From: Fredinandcohnia quinoae
GTDB lineage: Bacteria; Bacillota; Bacilli; Bacillales; Bacillaceae_L
DNA length: 64,000 nucleotides
Assembly: GCF_022427965.1 (NCBI RefSeq)
Contig: NZ_JAKTTI010000003.1
Location: 124,001-188,000 of the forward strand
Reading direction: 5' to 3'
This document shows positions 39,600-48,511 of this stretch, piece by piece (position 1 is the first letter of the stretch; every line of letters starts with the position of its first letter). Below the pieces are notes generated by a model. That model worked only from the letters and a program-made list of their open reading frames with translations. It was not told the origin of the DNA and ran no database searches. The position numbers were made by a program, and so were the translations under genes.

Positions 39600-42233
39600 A
39601 TGACATCTGAGAATGAATTTATAACGAAGACGTATTATCAGGCTTTTATTTTAGAAAATGACAAGAGGCATCCAATTGAGATTCTTGGTGGGGCTTACTT
39701 AGCTGAACAGGAGAAGGAGCTATACGACCTGTCTTATATACGTTTTGCACAAGGTGAAGTTTATTTTCACCATAAGGATTATGAAGCAGCCATATATAAA
39801 TGGGAGAATATCGATAACGACCTGGCACCATGGGCTAAAAAGAATATTGCCGATGCTTACTATGAGCTTGGGTTACTATCATCTGCGGAAGAGGTTTATA
39901 GCTCTATTTTATCAAACAATAAGATTCTTAACAGTGAGGTTTCATTAAATCTTTTCACACTATACATCGAGGGAAATAAGCTAGATTCCGCTTATCGTGT
40001 ATTGCAGGAAACGATTAATGAAAATCCCGATTATCCTAATGTAACAACAATTGCAAAGCGTTTTTATGAGGAGCAGGAGGACTGGAAAAACGCAGTTGAG
40101 CTAGCAATCAATGAAGCTATGCGAACTGAATCCATTGAATGGTTTGATAACCTAATTCATTACAGCGAGGCCTGCCACAATCGTTCATTTTCACCGGATA
40201 TTTTTATTCCCGTCTTACGGATGCTATATGAACTTGACCAGCCAAAATTTAAACAGCTTACAGCTTTCATTTGGCAAAGTTATCAAAATTCATCCGATTA
40301 TTTAAACTGGTTAGACTCCATCAATCAAATTATGAAAGATTTAGAGATTGACCCTTATGATTCTTGGCATAAGATTTCAAACCTGTTTGAAGAATCATAT
40401 ATTGAATTAACGACGGGAGAATATCTATTAAGTGATATCGGGACAATCATGCCAAAGTTAATGATAAATTGGTTTAATACGACCACAACATCGAATGGAT
40501 TGGCCGCAGCTTCTGCCATCGTTGCGTGGAACGATATTTTCCCTTCAACAATCAAATCTGTCATCGTCAAAGAAGCAGCAATCATCCTAGAAAATGTACA
40601 TAATGATGCATTAACCTTCGATGAATGCTACCATTTTATGAGAACAATGATTGAATGGGCAGGGAAAAATAATATCGAAACAAGTAGTCGTTTATTATGG
40701 GGCTTTCAGCAGCTTTTTGATATCGATGCTACAAACATTCTCGTACTTGGTAAAGGAAAAACTACTTTTCTTAACTCCATTTTAGGTGAGGAAGTCGTTA
40801 ATTCTTCACTTACTAATTTTATGAGCATTCAATTTGGTGTTGAGAAGGAAATTTCGATGGTGACCGATAGCGAACGCTTTCCACTAACTACATTGGATAA
40901 TGTCACAAATCAAGACTCAATCATAGAAATCAAGCTACCTTCTTCACTTCTCCAAAGATCAGGATTGAAGTTAAAAACAACCGGTGCATACGAGTACTTT
41001 ACGGAGAAAAGGAGTACATTTGGTTATTTACCTGTGGTTGATGGTGTTTTAATTGTAAGTAGTGGCGAAACCCTAAACGGGAATGATTTTGACTATTTTG
41101 CACAAATTCAGCATTCTGTAAAAGAAACTCCTATTTATTTTGTATTACCAAATATATTTGACGTTGAGAAAGTAAAAGAATACTTCCCTCACGCTGTTAT
41201 TTTAGATTCCCGTGCTGCAAGAAATAATGAGATACTCAGTACGATATCGTCAAGCCTTGTTCAGGAAAAAAATAGCAATCGAATTGAAAAACTCCTGTTT
41301 TTACTTAGAAAAATGATTACTAGTTTACTAAAAAAACGGGTCGAAGCAGAAAGCAAACTTCAAGAGTCAATCTCACATAATGAAGAGTTCATTGCTAGAC
41401 TTTCTGGTTTTGTAAATAGTCTAAGCGATAAAGAAATTGAGCAAGGTCAAGAGATTATTGAATCATTCGACGCGGTAAAAACGGAGGTCAACAAGGTACT
41501 ATCTGAAAAAATACCGAAAATACTTAAAAACTGCTCAAATTATATAAAAGAAGATAGTAATTTTAACCTGATACACATTGAATTAAATGAAAGAATGAAT
41601 GAGGAGATTCAGAACCTTATAGATCAAGAGATAGGACCAAGTCTCTCTACATCTCTTCAATCTTGGATCGGAAATTCGAATCAGAAGCTATCAGAAACCC
41701 AAGCCTATCTTGATGAAATGAAGAATTCACTCGCTGAGGGTTATCCGGATCAGGAACTTCACTTACAATGTGACTTTAAAGTGGTTGAGGACTGGCATCG
41801 AGACATCAATCGAATGACATACGGTATTCAAATCGAAAAGGAAAATATCATGCTTCGCCACAATCCTGTTCAAGTATTGCTGAAGAGTGCCGGAAAAGTG
41901 TTAAGCTTACTCCCTCAAAAACAGCAAGTATATCTATATAATCAGTATAAGAAATATGTTGAAAATGAGTCATATGATGATATTAGCGAATCCATCCAAA
42001 GGAAATTTTGGCTGCAATTCGACTTTTTCAAAAAATCACTAAAACAAGACGTCAATCTGTTCTATCAAGAGCCACTCAACGAATTATCTCAAACAATTGC
42101 AGAAACAATGGTTCGTGTAGAACAAAACCAACAATCCCTAGCTAAAATGAAATCAAACCCAGAAATCTACTACGATCCATTAAAACTATTCGAAACACGT
42201 CTCGTTCAATACGAAAGAATGAATGTAAGATGA
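39600..42233 (+). CDS. TPR protein with degenerate dynamin-like GTPase domain
   Basis: An 877-residue protein. Residues ~25-170 are TPR-like helix pairs (FAQGEVYFHHKDYEAAIYKW, NIADAYYELGLLSSAEEVYS, LFTLYIEGNKLDSAYRVLQE). At ~380-560 is a dynamin-type G domain, but its motifs are broken: G1 is LGKGKTTFLN, three residues short of GxxxxGKT; G3 is KTTG where DTPG is expected after LPSSLLQRSGLKL; G4 is NIFD where NKxD is usual. Residues ~580-877 are a long helical stalk-like region (EKLLFLLRKMITSLLKKRVE; MKSNPEIYYDPLKLFETRL). The ATG at 39600 follows GGAGG. It probably binds membranes or partners without normal GTP hydrolysis. Confidence 0.75.
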   Translation: MTSENEFITKTYYQAFILENDKRHPIEILGGAYLAEQEKELYDLSYIRFAQGEVYFHHKDYEAAIYKWENIDNDLAPWAKKNIADAYYELGLLSSAEEVYSSILSNNKILNSEVSLNLFTLYIEGNKLDSAYRVLQETINENPDYPNVTTIAKRFYEEQEDWKNAVELAINEAMRTESIEWFDNLIHYSEACHNRSFSPDIFIPVLRMLYELDQPKFKQLTAFIWQSYQNSSDYLNWLDSINQIMKDLEIDPYDSWHKISNLFEESYIELTTGEYLLSDIGTIMPKLMINWFNTTTTSNGLAAASAIVAWNDIFPSTIKSVIVKEAAIILENVHNDALTFDECYHFMRTMIEWAGKNNIETSSRLLWGFQQLFDIDATNILVLGKGKTTFLNSILGEEVVNSSLTNFMSIQFGVEKEISMVTDSERFPLTTLDNVTNQDSIIEIKLPSSLLQRSGLKLKTTGAYEYFTEKRSTFGYLPVVDGVLIVSSGETLNGNDFDYFAQIQHSVKETPIYFVLPNIFDVEKVKEYFPHAVILDSRAARNNEILSTISSSLVQEKNSNRIEKLLFLLRKMITSLLKKRVEAESKLQESISHNEEFIARLSGFVNSLSDKEIEQGQEIIESFDAVKTEVNKVLSEKIPKILKNCSNYIKEDSNFNLIHIELNERMNEEIQNLIDQEIGPSLSTSLQSWIGNSNQKLSETQAYLDEMKNSLAEGYPDQELHLQCDFKVVEDWHRDINRMTYGIQIEKENIMLRHNPVQVLLKSAGKVLSLLPQKQQVYLYNQYKKYVENESYDDISESIQRKFWLQFDFFKKSLKQDVNLFYQEPLNELSQTIAETMVRVEQNQQSLAKMKSNPEIYYDPLKLFETRLVQYERMNVR

Positions 42234-42235
42234 TT

Positions 42236-42267
42236 GGAAAACCGCAGGGCAGTCCCTGCGGTTTTTC
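42236..42267 (+). terminator. Terminator of the TPR-dynamin gene
   Basis: GGAAAACCGCAGGG (42236-42249) pairs with CCCTGCGGTTTTTCC (from 42254) around a CAGT loop, ending in five T residues. It begins three bases after the stop codon. Confidence 0.92.
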
Positions 42268-42347
42268 CATTGGTTTCTGATTTTAACCTGAAGAACCGTC
42301 CCTTTGGTTTGAATTGGAGATCAGGCACTGAATTGAGTTATCTTACA

Positions 42348-44273
42348 CTACTTATTCACGATACCGTTATACGTGTTTACTGTTAATAGATAATATCCGA
42401 TATATATGCCGATAAAGGCGACCATAGCAGTTATCATAGGTACTAGCATATTTGTTCCAATGAGGTTCGACATGAAATTGCTAGTAAAATATAAAATCGC
42501 ACTGCCGTGTAAGATACCTACAGTTAGGGGTAAACCAAAAACAAAAAGAGTCTGTTTTTTTATTGATTTTCGAATATCCTTTTTACTAACACCAATTTTA
42601 CGTAAGATTTCATAATTTGGTTTTACTTCATTGGCCTCTGTTAACTGTTTAAAATAAATGATACTACCTGTTGCAGCTAAAAATACTAGACCTAAAAATC
42701 CAAAAATAAAGAGATTTAGTGCATTGCCTTCTTTTCCAGACTTATAATCCAAATAATAGGCAGAAGGTACTTGAAAATCCTCACCAATGAGTGCACGTAG
42801 TTTCATTGAGGTTACTTCTGTCGTCTTCTCATCCTCTACCTCGTAGGCTTTATAGACGAGAGGAGTCCTCTGCTTAGCAGCCTCATTAAAGATTTCATCA
42901 TCCACGATTACAAAAAAATCTGGATAATCAAAAGGGAGAATGCTTCCTTCGACCATATCAACAAAGGTTAGTTTACTTGTATCTTCTATATTCGGTATGG
43001 TTATTTCTTTTCCGTAAAAATCTGAATCCGTAAATTCTGTTAGTCTTGGTTTTACAACAGCTACCTCATCTTGCGACAGGGAAACATTCTGATCCCTATT
43101 TAAAGCATCTGACACTTGATTATAGGTACTCTCAGATATGAGTTTGAAGGGCTGTGCTTCATATCCTAATTCAAAAGAAAGTTCACCATCGACTTCGATT
43201 ACGGGAATTGTAACCTTAGCCATTACAGGATGTTTTTCATCTTCTTTAATTATTTCCTCTATGGTCGTATCGAATTCTTCCCCTTTAGACAAATGAGAAT
43301 AGCTGAATGGAACCTCTTCCTCCGAAGCTTTTTCATTTCCATAATAGCCACTATATGTTGCACCGAACAAACTAATTGTAAAGGAACTTAGCAATGCGAT
43401 GATTGTAAAAGTACGAGCACTTCCTCTCACTCGATGCATAAGCTGTGAGGTTTCGATTAAGTTTGTTCCTCTGTAATAACGGGCCTTATTCTTTTTCGCT
43501 ACTTTTAGTAAAAATACGGTTACCGAACTGAAAAATAAATGTGTTCCAATGATAAGAATAAGTAAGGCAGAACCATAATTGGTAAAAACATAGGTACCTG
43601 TAAGCTCTTCAGGAAAAGGTCTTAAAATTAACCAATAGCTTACTGTAAGTAGGATGATACCAATGATCGTTGAGACGAGAGACGTCTTTGGCTCTACTTC
43701 TCCTTTTTTCTCTGCATGAAATAATTCAATTAACTTAAATTTATAGATTAAGCGATATCCTTGAATCGATGTAAATAAAATAATGACCATAAATACAAGA
43801 ACTGTCTGAAGGATGGCTTCAAAGGATATACCGAAGTCAACTTCAGCCGTTGCACCCATTAGCTTAATTAATACCATTGAAAACAATTTTGATAGTAATG
43901 TCCCAAAAAGAATTCCAATCACTAATGCAAGCAATCCCATTAATAAATTTTCATAAAACAGCATTCTTCCAATCGTTTTCTTACGTAAACCAAGCATCGA
44001 ATACAATCCGACCTCTCGTTTCCTTTTCCTTGTAAAAAATGCACTCGAATATAAAATAAAAATGGCTACAAATATAAGTAGTACGATCGATGATGCTAGA
44101 AACAAAAATGCCATTGTTGCAGACTCAAGGATATTGTCTAGAATTTTTTCATTATATTGCAAAGATACAAATGTGTAGTAAATAACAATACTAAAAACGA
44201 ATGAAACAAAGTATACGAGATAATTTTTGAAGTTTCCTTTCATATTCTTTGTTGCCAAACTAAATAACGTCAT
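42348..44273 (-). CDS. BceB-type FtsX-like ABC permease
   Basis: A 641-residue permease of the bacitracin-exporter (BceB/VraG) type, with ten predicted helices. Helices 1-6 lie before residue ~290; then comes the large extracellular domain (residues ~310-520, starting YSGYYGNEKASEEEVPFS) between helices 7 and 8 that recognises the peptide antibiotic or its lipid complex, and three or four helices follow. SLATKNMKGNFKNYLVYFVS and KRKREVGLYSMLGLRKKTIG are typical. The ATG at 44273 follows GGAGGTGGGG and overlaps the ATPase gene by 14 bases, so the two are coupled. With the divergent RR/HK pair it makes a complete detoxification and sensing module. Confidence 0.92.
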   Translation of the reverse strand: MTLFSLATKNMKGNFKNYLVYFVSFVFSIVIYYTFVSLQYNEKILDNILESATMAFLFLASSIVLLIFVAIFILYSSAFFTRKRKREVGLYSMLGLRKKTIGRMLFYENLLMGLLALVIGILFGTLLSKLFSMVLIKLMGATAEVDFGISFEAILQTVLVFMVIILFTSIQGYRLIYKFKLIELFHAEKKGEVEPKTSLVSTIIGIILLTVSYWLILRPFPEELTGTYVFTNYGSALLILIIGTHLFFSSVTVFLLKVAKKNKARYYRGTNLIETSQLMHRVRGSARTFTIIALLSSFTISLFGATYSGYYGNEKASEEEVPFSYSHLSKGEEFDTTIEEIIKEDEKHPVMAKVTIPVIEVDGELSFELGYEAQPFKLISESTYNQVSDALNRDQNVSLSQDEVAVVKPRLTEFTDSDFYGKEITIPNIEDTSKLTFVDMVEGSILPFDYPDFFVIVDDEIFNEAAKQRTPLVYKAYEVEDEKTTEVTSMKLRALIGEDFQVPSAYYLDYKSGKEGNALNLFIFGFLGLVFLAATGSIIYFKQLTEANEVKPNYEILRKIGVSKKDIRKSIKKQTLFVFGLPLTVGILHGSAILYFTSNFMSNLIGTNMLVPMITAMVAFIGIYIGYYLLTVNTYNGIVNK

Positions 44274-45027
44274 TTGCCCCACCTCCAAGTGCAGACAACA
44301 CATCTAATACCTTTTGGAAAAATTCCTTTCGTGTTGATTTACCTTTTACAAGCTCGGTAAATAGTTTTCCATCTTTTATGAAGATCACTCTCTGACAATA
44401 GCTCGCTGCAAATGCATCATGTGTAACCATTAGAATGGTTGCATGATCTTGTTCACTTAAATTCTTTAAGCTTTCTAATAGATCTGTCGCAGATTTTGAA
44501 TCAAGTGCACCTGTTGGTTCATCAGCTAACAAAAGACTTGGTTGGGCAATAATCGCACGTGATGCTGCTGTTCGTTGTTTTTGACCACCTGAAATTTGAT
44601 AAGGATATTTATCTAAAATAGGACGGATTCCAAATCTATCGGCAACTTCATCAACCCTCCGCTCTAGTTCCTGAACATTCATTTTTGCTAGAGCTAGTGG
44701 TAGTATTATATTTTCCTTAACGGTCAACGTATCTAACAAGTTATAGTCTTGAAAAATAAAGCCTAGTTTATCCCTACGAAAGAATGATAGCTCATCTTCA
44801 TTCATTTTGATTATATTTGTACCGTCAATCCAAATATCACCTGATGAAGGTTCGTCAATTGTCGCGAGAACATTTAATAACGTTGATTTCCCAGCACCTG
44901 AAGGTCCCATTATCCCGACAAATTCACCTTCTTGAACGGTAAGATCTATCTTATCCAATGCTGTAAACACATGCCCTTTTGCCCCATATACTTTTTTTAC
45001 TTGTTTTGCTTCTACAATTCTTTTCAT
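44260..45027 (-). CDS. BceA-type ABC transporter ATPase
   Basis: A 255-residue ATPase of the MacB/BceA class. Walker A is GPSGAGKSTLL (residues ~40-50), the Q loop is FIFQDYNLLD, the signature is ISGGQKQR, Walker B is LLLADEPTG and the switch His is in MVTHD. It powers the adjacent FtsX-like permease for resistance to cell-wall-active peptides. The ATG at 45027 follows GGAGG at slightly long spacing. It is divergent from the response regulator gene, with a direct-repeat operator in between. Confidence 0.93.
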   Translation of the reverse strand: MKRIVEAKQVKKVYGAKGHVFTALDKIDLTVQEGEFVGIMGPSGAGKSTLLNVLATIDEPSSGDIWIDGTNIIKMNEDELSFFRRDKLGFIFQDYNLLDTLTVKENIILPLALAKMNVQELERRVDEVADRFGIRPILDKYPYQISGGQKQRTAASRAIIAQPSLLLADEPTGALDSKSATDLLESLKNLSEQDHATILMVTHDAFAASYCQRVIFIKDGKLFTELVKGKSTRKEFFQKVLDVLSALGGGANDVI

Positions 45028-45101
45028 CTATTTCATTCCTCCATTTAGGATGCTTTCATTTGGTATGCTTCTATCATATAATAAGCAACCATTATCCAAA
45101 C

Positions 45102-45133
45102 TTACGATTTTGATGGCTAACCTTACAATTTTG
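45102..45133. promoter_or_regulatory. Direct repeat, candidate response-regulator box
   Basis: TTACGATTTTG (45102-45112) and TTACAATTTTG (45123-45133) match at 10 of 11 bases and start exactly 21 bases apart, two helical turns. OmpR-class dimers bind such direct repeats. The site lies between the divergent bceAB-like and bceRS-like genes, about 80 bases from each start, so it may drive the transporter operon. Confidence 0.55.
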
Positions 45134-45215
45134 TCACCACGATGCAAATATCTTTGTAATAAAGTAAGATTAGTTTGATAACGTACTACATTTTTTAATA
45201 ATCTGGAGGTACGCA

Positions 45216-45887
45216 ATGAAAATAATGATCATAGAAGATGAAGTAACAATTAGAGATATGTTAGCAGAAACGATCGCCAAATGGGGATTTGAAATACATA
45301 CACTAGGTAAATTTGACAACGTATTACAGGAATTCCTTAATGAGCAACCACACCTACTATTATTGGATATTAACTTACCCTTTTTTGATGGGTTCTATTG
45401 GTGCAATAAAATAAGAGAAGTTTCCAAAGTACCGATAATTTTCATATCCTCACGTAATACTCCTATGGATATGATTATGGCTATGAACATGGGCGGCGAT
45501 GATTTTGTTCAAAAACCATTTGATACGGATGTTCTCATGGCTAAAGTCAATGCTCTTTTACGACGTTCCTATTCATATATTGATGCACAGCCCAATGTTC
45601 TCGAGCATGACGGTATTGTTTTAAATCTTAAGGACTGGGACGTATTGTATGGAGAGCAAAAAGCAGATCTGACAAAAACAGAATTTATCATTTTGCGGCT
45701 TTTGATGCAACAAAAGGGGACAATAGTAAGTCGAAATAAAATTATGCGAACCCTTTGGAAGGATGAAAGCTTTGTCGATGATAATACTTTGACAGTTAAC
45801 ATTAACCGACTTCGCAAAAAGCTTTCTGAGCTTGGAAAGGAAAACTTCATTACGACCAAAAAAGGGGAAGGGTACTTGATACAATGA
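45216..45887 (+). CDS. BceR-type OmpR-family response regulator
   Basis: A 223-residue DNA-binding response regulator. The receiver domain (residues 1-120) has the phosphoacceptor Asp51 in LLLLDINLP, the acidic pair EDE near the start and Lys in VQKPFDTD. A winged helix follows (LTKTEFIILRLLMQQKGTIV; VNINRLRKKLSELG). It likely activates the adjacent ABC transporter operon when the kinase signals antibiotic flux. GGAGG lies 6 bases before the ATG. The stop overlaps the kinase start by ATGA. Confidence 0.93.
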   Translation: MKIMIIEDEVTIRDMLAETIAKWGFEIHTLGKFDNVLQEFLNEQPHLLLLDINLPFFDGFYWCNKIREVSKVPIIFISSRNTPMDMIMAMNMGGDDFVQKPFDTDVLMAKVNALLRRSYSYIDAQPNVLEHDGIVLNLKDWDVLYGEQKADLTKTEFIILRLLMQQKGTIVSRNKIMRTLWKDESFVDDNTLTVNINRLRKKLSELGKENFITTKKGEGYLIQ

Positions 45888-46909
45888 GTTTTACAGAATA
45901 TATAAAAGATAAACGTTTTTTCTTAGCCTTCTTCCTTCTGATCATGGTGTTTGTATCTTTGATCATGCTAGTAAGTGTAGAACAAGATAATATCATGAAC
46001 CATATACTTTATACTAATATTAGCTGTTTCTTTTTTATGGGTTTGTACATCATAATCGGTTATTATTATCGCAGGAAATTTTATCAAGAATTCACCACAC
46101 TTATTGATAGTGGACAAGAAGAGGTTATGGCACTCATGCCAACTGCTCAAAATTATGAACAAGCACTATTCCTTAGCCTTTTTAAAAAGGTAATTGAGAA
46201 TAACGCACATCAATTTCAAAAGCTATATGATGAAAAAAGAGAACAACACGAGTTCATTCTCTCTTGGATACATGAGGTAAAGCTACCCATTGCCGCAAAC
46301 CGCCTTCTCTTGGAAAATAGTGAAGGAAAAACAGTGGATTACCTGGTTGATAAATTCGAGGACGAGCTTGATAAGATTGATCAATACGTTGAGCAGGCCC
46401 TTTATTATTCTCGTATAGATTCATTTTCTAAGGACTATTTCATTACGGAGATCCGTATCAATCAAATTATTAAAAACAGTGTTAAAAAATATTCTAAGCT
46501 ATTTATCAATAAGAGGGTTCGAATCGAAATGGATGAAACCGAACAACTCGTCCAAAGTGACAGCAAATGGTTAGGCTTTGTCATCGACCAAATCCTTGCG
46601 AACTCATTAAAATACACAAATGATGGTGGGAAAATTTCATTTCAATTTGAGGAAGATTTAAAAGAAAAAAAGCTTCATATTGAAGATAATGGAATTGGTA
46701 TTACACCCGAAGACATCAATCGCGTATTTGAAAGAGGTTTCACTGGTTCGATTGGTAGAAGTCATGCGAAATCTACTGGGATGGGACTATACCTTGCTAA
46801 ACAACTAGCAACTAAGCTAGGACATAATTTAACAATTGAATCTAAAAAAGGGGTGTATACAAAGACTACCATTCACTTTCCTAAAATAAGAAATTATTAT
46901 GATTTATGA
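45884..46909 (+). CDS. BceS-type intramembrane-sensing histidine kinase
   Basis: A 341-residue sensor kinase with only two N-terminal helices (FFLAFFLLIMVFVSLIMLV and ISCFFFMGLYIIIGYYY) separated by about ten residues, so it has no real sensor domain. The phosphoacceptor is His130 in SWIHEVKLPI, followed by the N box (DQILANSLKYTNDGG), G boxes (EDNGIGITPEDI; GMGLYLAKQL). Kinases of this type sense through the partner BceAB transporter. It is coupled to the response regulator by ATGA overlap and ends at a bidirectional terminator shared with the DUF5667 gene. Confidence 0.93.
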   Translation: MSFTEYIKDKRFFLAFFLLIMVFVSLIMLVSVEQDNIMNHILYTNISCFFFMGLYIIIGYYYRRKFYQEFTTLIDSGQEEVMALMPTAQNYEQALFLSLFKKVIENNAHQFQKLYDEKREQHEFILSWIHEVKLPIAANRLLLENSEGKTVDYLVDKFEDELDKIDQYVEQALYYSRIDSFSKDYFITEIRINQIIKNSVKKYSKLFINKRVRIEMDETEQLVQSDSKWLGFVIDQILANSLKYTNDGGKISFQFEEDLKEKKLHIEDNGIGITPEDINRVFERGFTGSIGRSHAKSTGMGLYLAKQLATKLGHNLTIESKKGVYTKTTIHFPKIRNYYDL

Positions 46910-46961
46910 AAATGGGGGACCCGGGTGCTAAATACGTTTCATTTGGATTAAAAGTAAAATA

Positions 46962-46990
46962 AAAAGAGTAGGATTTTTACCTACTCTTTT
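46962..46990. terminator. Bidirectional terminator between convergent genes
   Basis: AAAAGAGTAGG (46962-46972) pairs with CCTACTCTTTT (46980-46990). A and T runs on both sides make it work for the kinase gene (plus) and the DUF5667 gene (minus). Confidence 0.85.
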
Positions 46991-46995
46991 AATCA

Positions 46996-48345
46996 TTACT
47001 TGTCTTCTTTATCCTTTTTCTTTTCCTCTTGTTCTTTATTAGCCTTTTCTCGTTTTTGCTCTTCGGCTTTCTTTAATGCTTCTTGTTGTTTTTCTTCAGC
47101 TTTTTTTAATTCTTCCTTAGCTTTCTCTTCTTTCTTCTTTACTTCTTCACGCTCTTTTTCAGCACGTTTCTCTGCTTCTACAAGTTTACGCTCTTCTTGT
47201 TTCTTTACTTCTTCACGCTTACGCTCATCAGCCTTTTTAGCCGATTCCTCTTGTTTTTTTAATGCCTCACTCTGTTTTTCTTCAGCTTTTATACTTGCTT
47301 CTTTTGCTTTATTTTCATTATCCGTAACTTCAGCAAGTTCTTCGATTTTACCCTTATCTTTACCTTTTTCAAGAGCATCCTTGACCACTTCATCTGCCTC
47401 TTCATTGATTTCTTCAAGTAGTTCTTCTTGCTTTTCAGCTACGTTTTCATTAAGTTCAGCAAGTTCTTTTTGATATTCTTCTTCATCAATGTCACCAGAA
47501 GACAGTTTTGATTCTAATTCCGCGCGTTTTTCGGATGCTTCATTTTCTTTTTCTTGAAGTTTAGCTAATTTCTTATTAATTTTCTTCTCTAACTTTTCTT
47601 GAGCTTTTACAATGTTCTTTTGTAAAGCTTCTTTTGCTTGAGGGTTTTCTATTTTATCAAGAGCAGCTGTTAGAGCCAAAATGTTGGCAGAGAATTTGTC
47701 CTCAAGTTCAGCTCGAACAGGATCTTTTGAAGCCTGTTCTTCATCAACTTCACCATCAACAGTTTCTGTTTCAGTTGTTTCTTCTGTTGGCTCTGCATTT
47801 TCATAATTTGCTAGAGCTTCTTCTTGTTGTTCAATGGCCTGTTGAAGTGCCTCTTCAGCTAGGTCTTCTTCACCCGCAGCAATTAACGCCTCTGCTTCTT
47901 TAATACGCTCTTCAACAAAAGATGCAAGTAATTCAGCCTCTTTTACATCATCAAATGTTAAAGCAAGTTGCACATTTTCGCGAAGAGTTTTAAAGAAATA
48001 GAAGAAATCGCCAGGAAGTAGGGATGGCTCTTCTGTTTCTTCCTCAGTTGACTCCTCTGCTTCTGGTTCTTCTGTAACCACTTCATCTGTCCCTTCAATT
48101 GCACCCTCTTCAGGAGTCGACTCTATTGCATCACCCTCCGGAATTGGTTCAACTGTTGGTTCTATTGTATTTTCAACTGTTTCGTCTTGTTGAACAGTCT
48201 CCTCTACCTGAGTATCTACTGGTTGGTCAATATCTTCTGCAAAAGCTTGTCCATTTCCTAACGTAAAAGCAAAAGTCGTTACAACAACACTAGACACAAT
48301 TACATTACGCATGTTTTTGTTAAATGAAAAATATTTTTTTGACAT
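46996..48345 (-). CDS. Secreted coiled-coil DUF5667 protein
   Basis: A 449-residue exported protein. The signal peptide (VIVSSVVVTTFAFTLGNGQAF, cut after AFA) is followed by an acidic Thr/Glu-rich stretch (~30-105), then a DUF5667 segment (SLLPGDFFYFFKTLRENVQL, ALTFDDVKEAELLASFVEER, ~107-155). The rest is a long charged coiled coil, ending in a very Lys/Glu-rich tail (EKREREEVKKKEEKAKEELK-type repeats). It should be cell-wall-bound or shed; function is unknown. The ATG at 48345 follows GGAGGGG. A cyclic-di-GMP-I riboswitch lies directly upstream, which ties its production to the motile/biofilm switch. Confidence 0.85.
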   Translation of the reverse strand: MSKKYFSFNKNMRNVIVSSVVVTTFAFTLGNGQAFAEDIDQPVDTQVEETVQQDETVENTIEPTVEPIPEGDAIESTPEEGAIEGTDEVVTEEPEAEESTEEETEEPSLLPGDFFYFFKTLRENVQLALTFDDVKEAELLASFVEERIKEAEALIAAGEEDLAEEALQQAIEQQEEALANYENAEPTEETTETETVDGEVDEEQASKDPVRAELEDKFSANILALTAALDKIENPQAKEALQKNIVKAQEKLEKKINKKLAKLQEKENEASEKRAELESKLSSGDIDEEEYQKELAELNENVAEKQEELLEEINEEADEVVKDALEKGKDKGKIEELAEVTDNENKAKEASIKAEEKQSEALKKQEESAKKADERKREEVKKQEERKLVEAEKRAEKEREEVKKKEEKAKEELKKAEEKQQEALKKAEEQKREKANKEQEEKKKDKEDK

Positions 48346-48511
48346 TAAAATTCCCCTCCAAAACAAGTTTATTTGTAAAGGAAGAATCTTGAATTAACTC
48401 TATTAACTGGAGTCTTTTCTCCATTCTTCATTTGGTAGCCCAGCCATCTTAGTAAATTACCGTAGACCTGTAACTTTGCGTCTTTACCTTTCGATAAATT
48501 TGCCCTTTTCA
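48346..48511 (-). promoter_or_regulatory. Cyclic-di-GMP-I (GEMM) riboswitch and expression platform
   Basis: On the minus strand, 48511 to 48433 reads GGGCAAATTTATCGAAAGGT, then AAAGACGCAAAGTTACAGGT, CTACGGTAATTTACTAAGAT and GGCTGGGCTACC. This matches the GEMM-I consensus: CAAA, a GAAA tetraloop hairpin, GACGCAAAG, the ACAGG/CTACGGT helix and the GCCGGG-like receptor closing with GGGC/GCTACC. Downstream, TGGAG-AAAAGA-CTCCA (48408-48423) forms a hairpin; its CTCCA could instead pair with TTGGAGG of the ribosome binding site. So control may be at translation. No U-rich terminator is visible. The on/off direction cannot be told. Confidence 0.9.

Noticed and set aside
45028-45216. 62-codon minus-strand frame in the divergent bce-type promoter region
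   Set aside because: It spans the direct-repeat operator and the promoters, and has no ribosome binding site.
47000-47473. 157-codon plus-strand Ser/Phe-rich frame
   Set aside because: Antisense of the Lys/Glu-rich tail of the DUF5667 protein; composition is a mirror effect.
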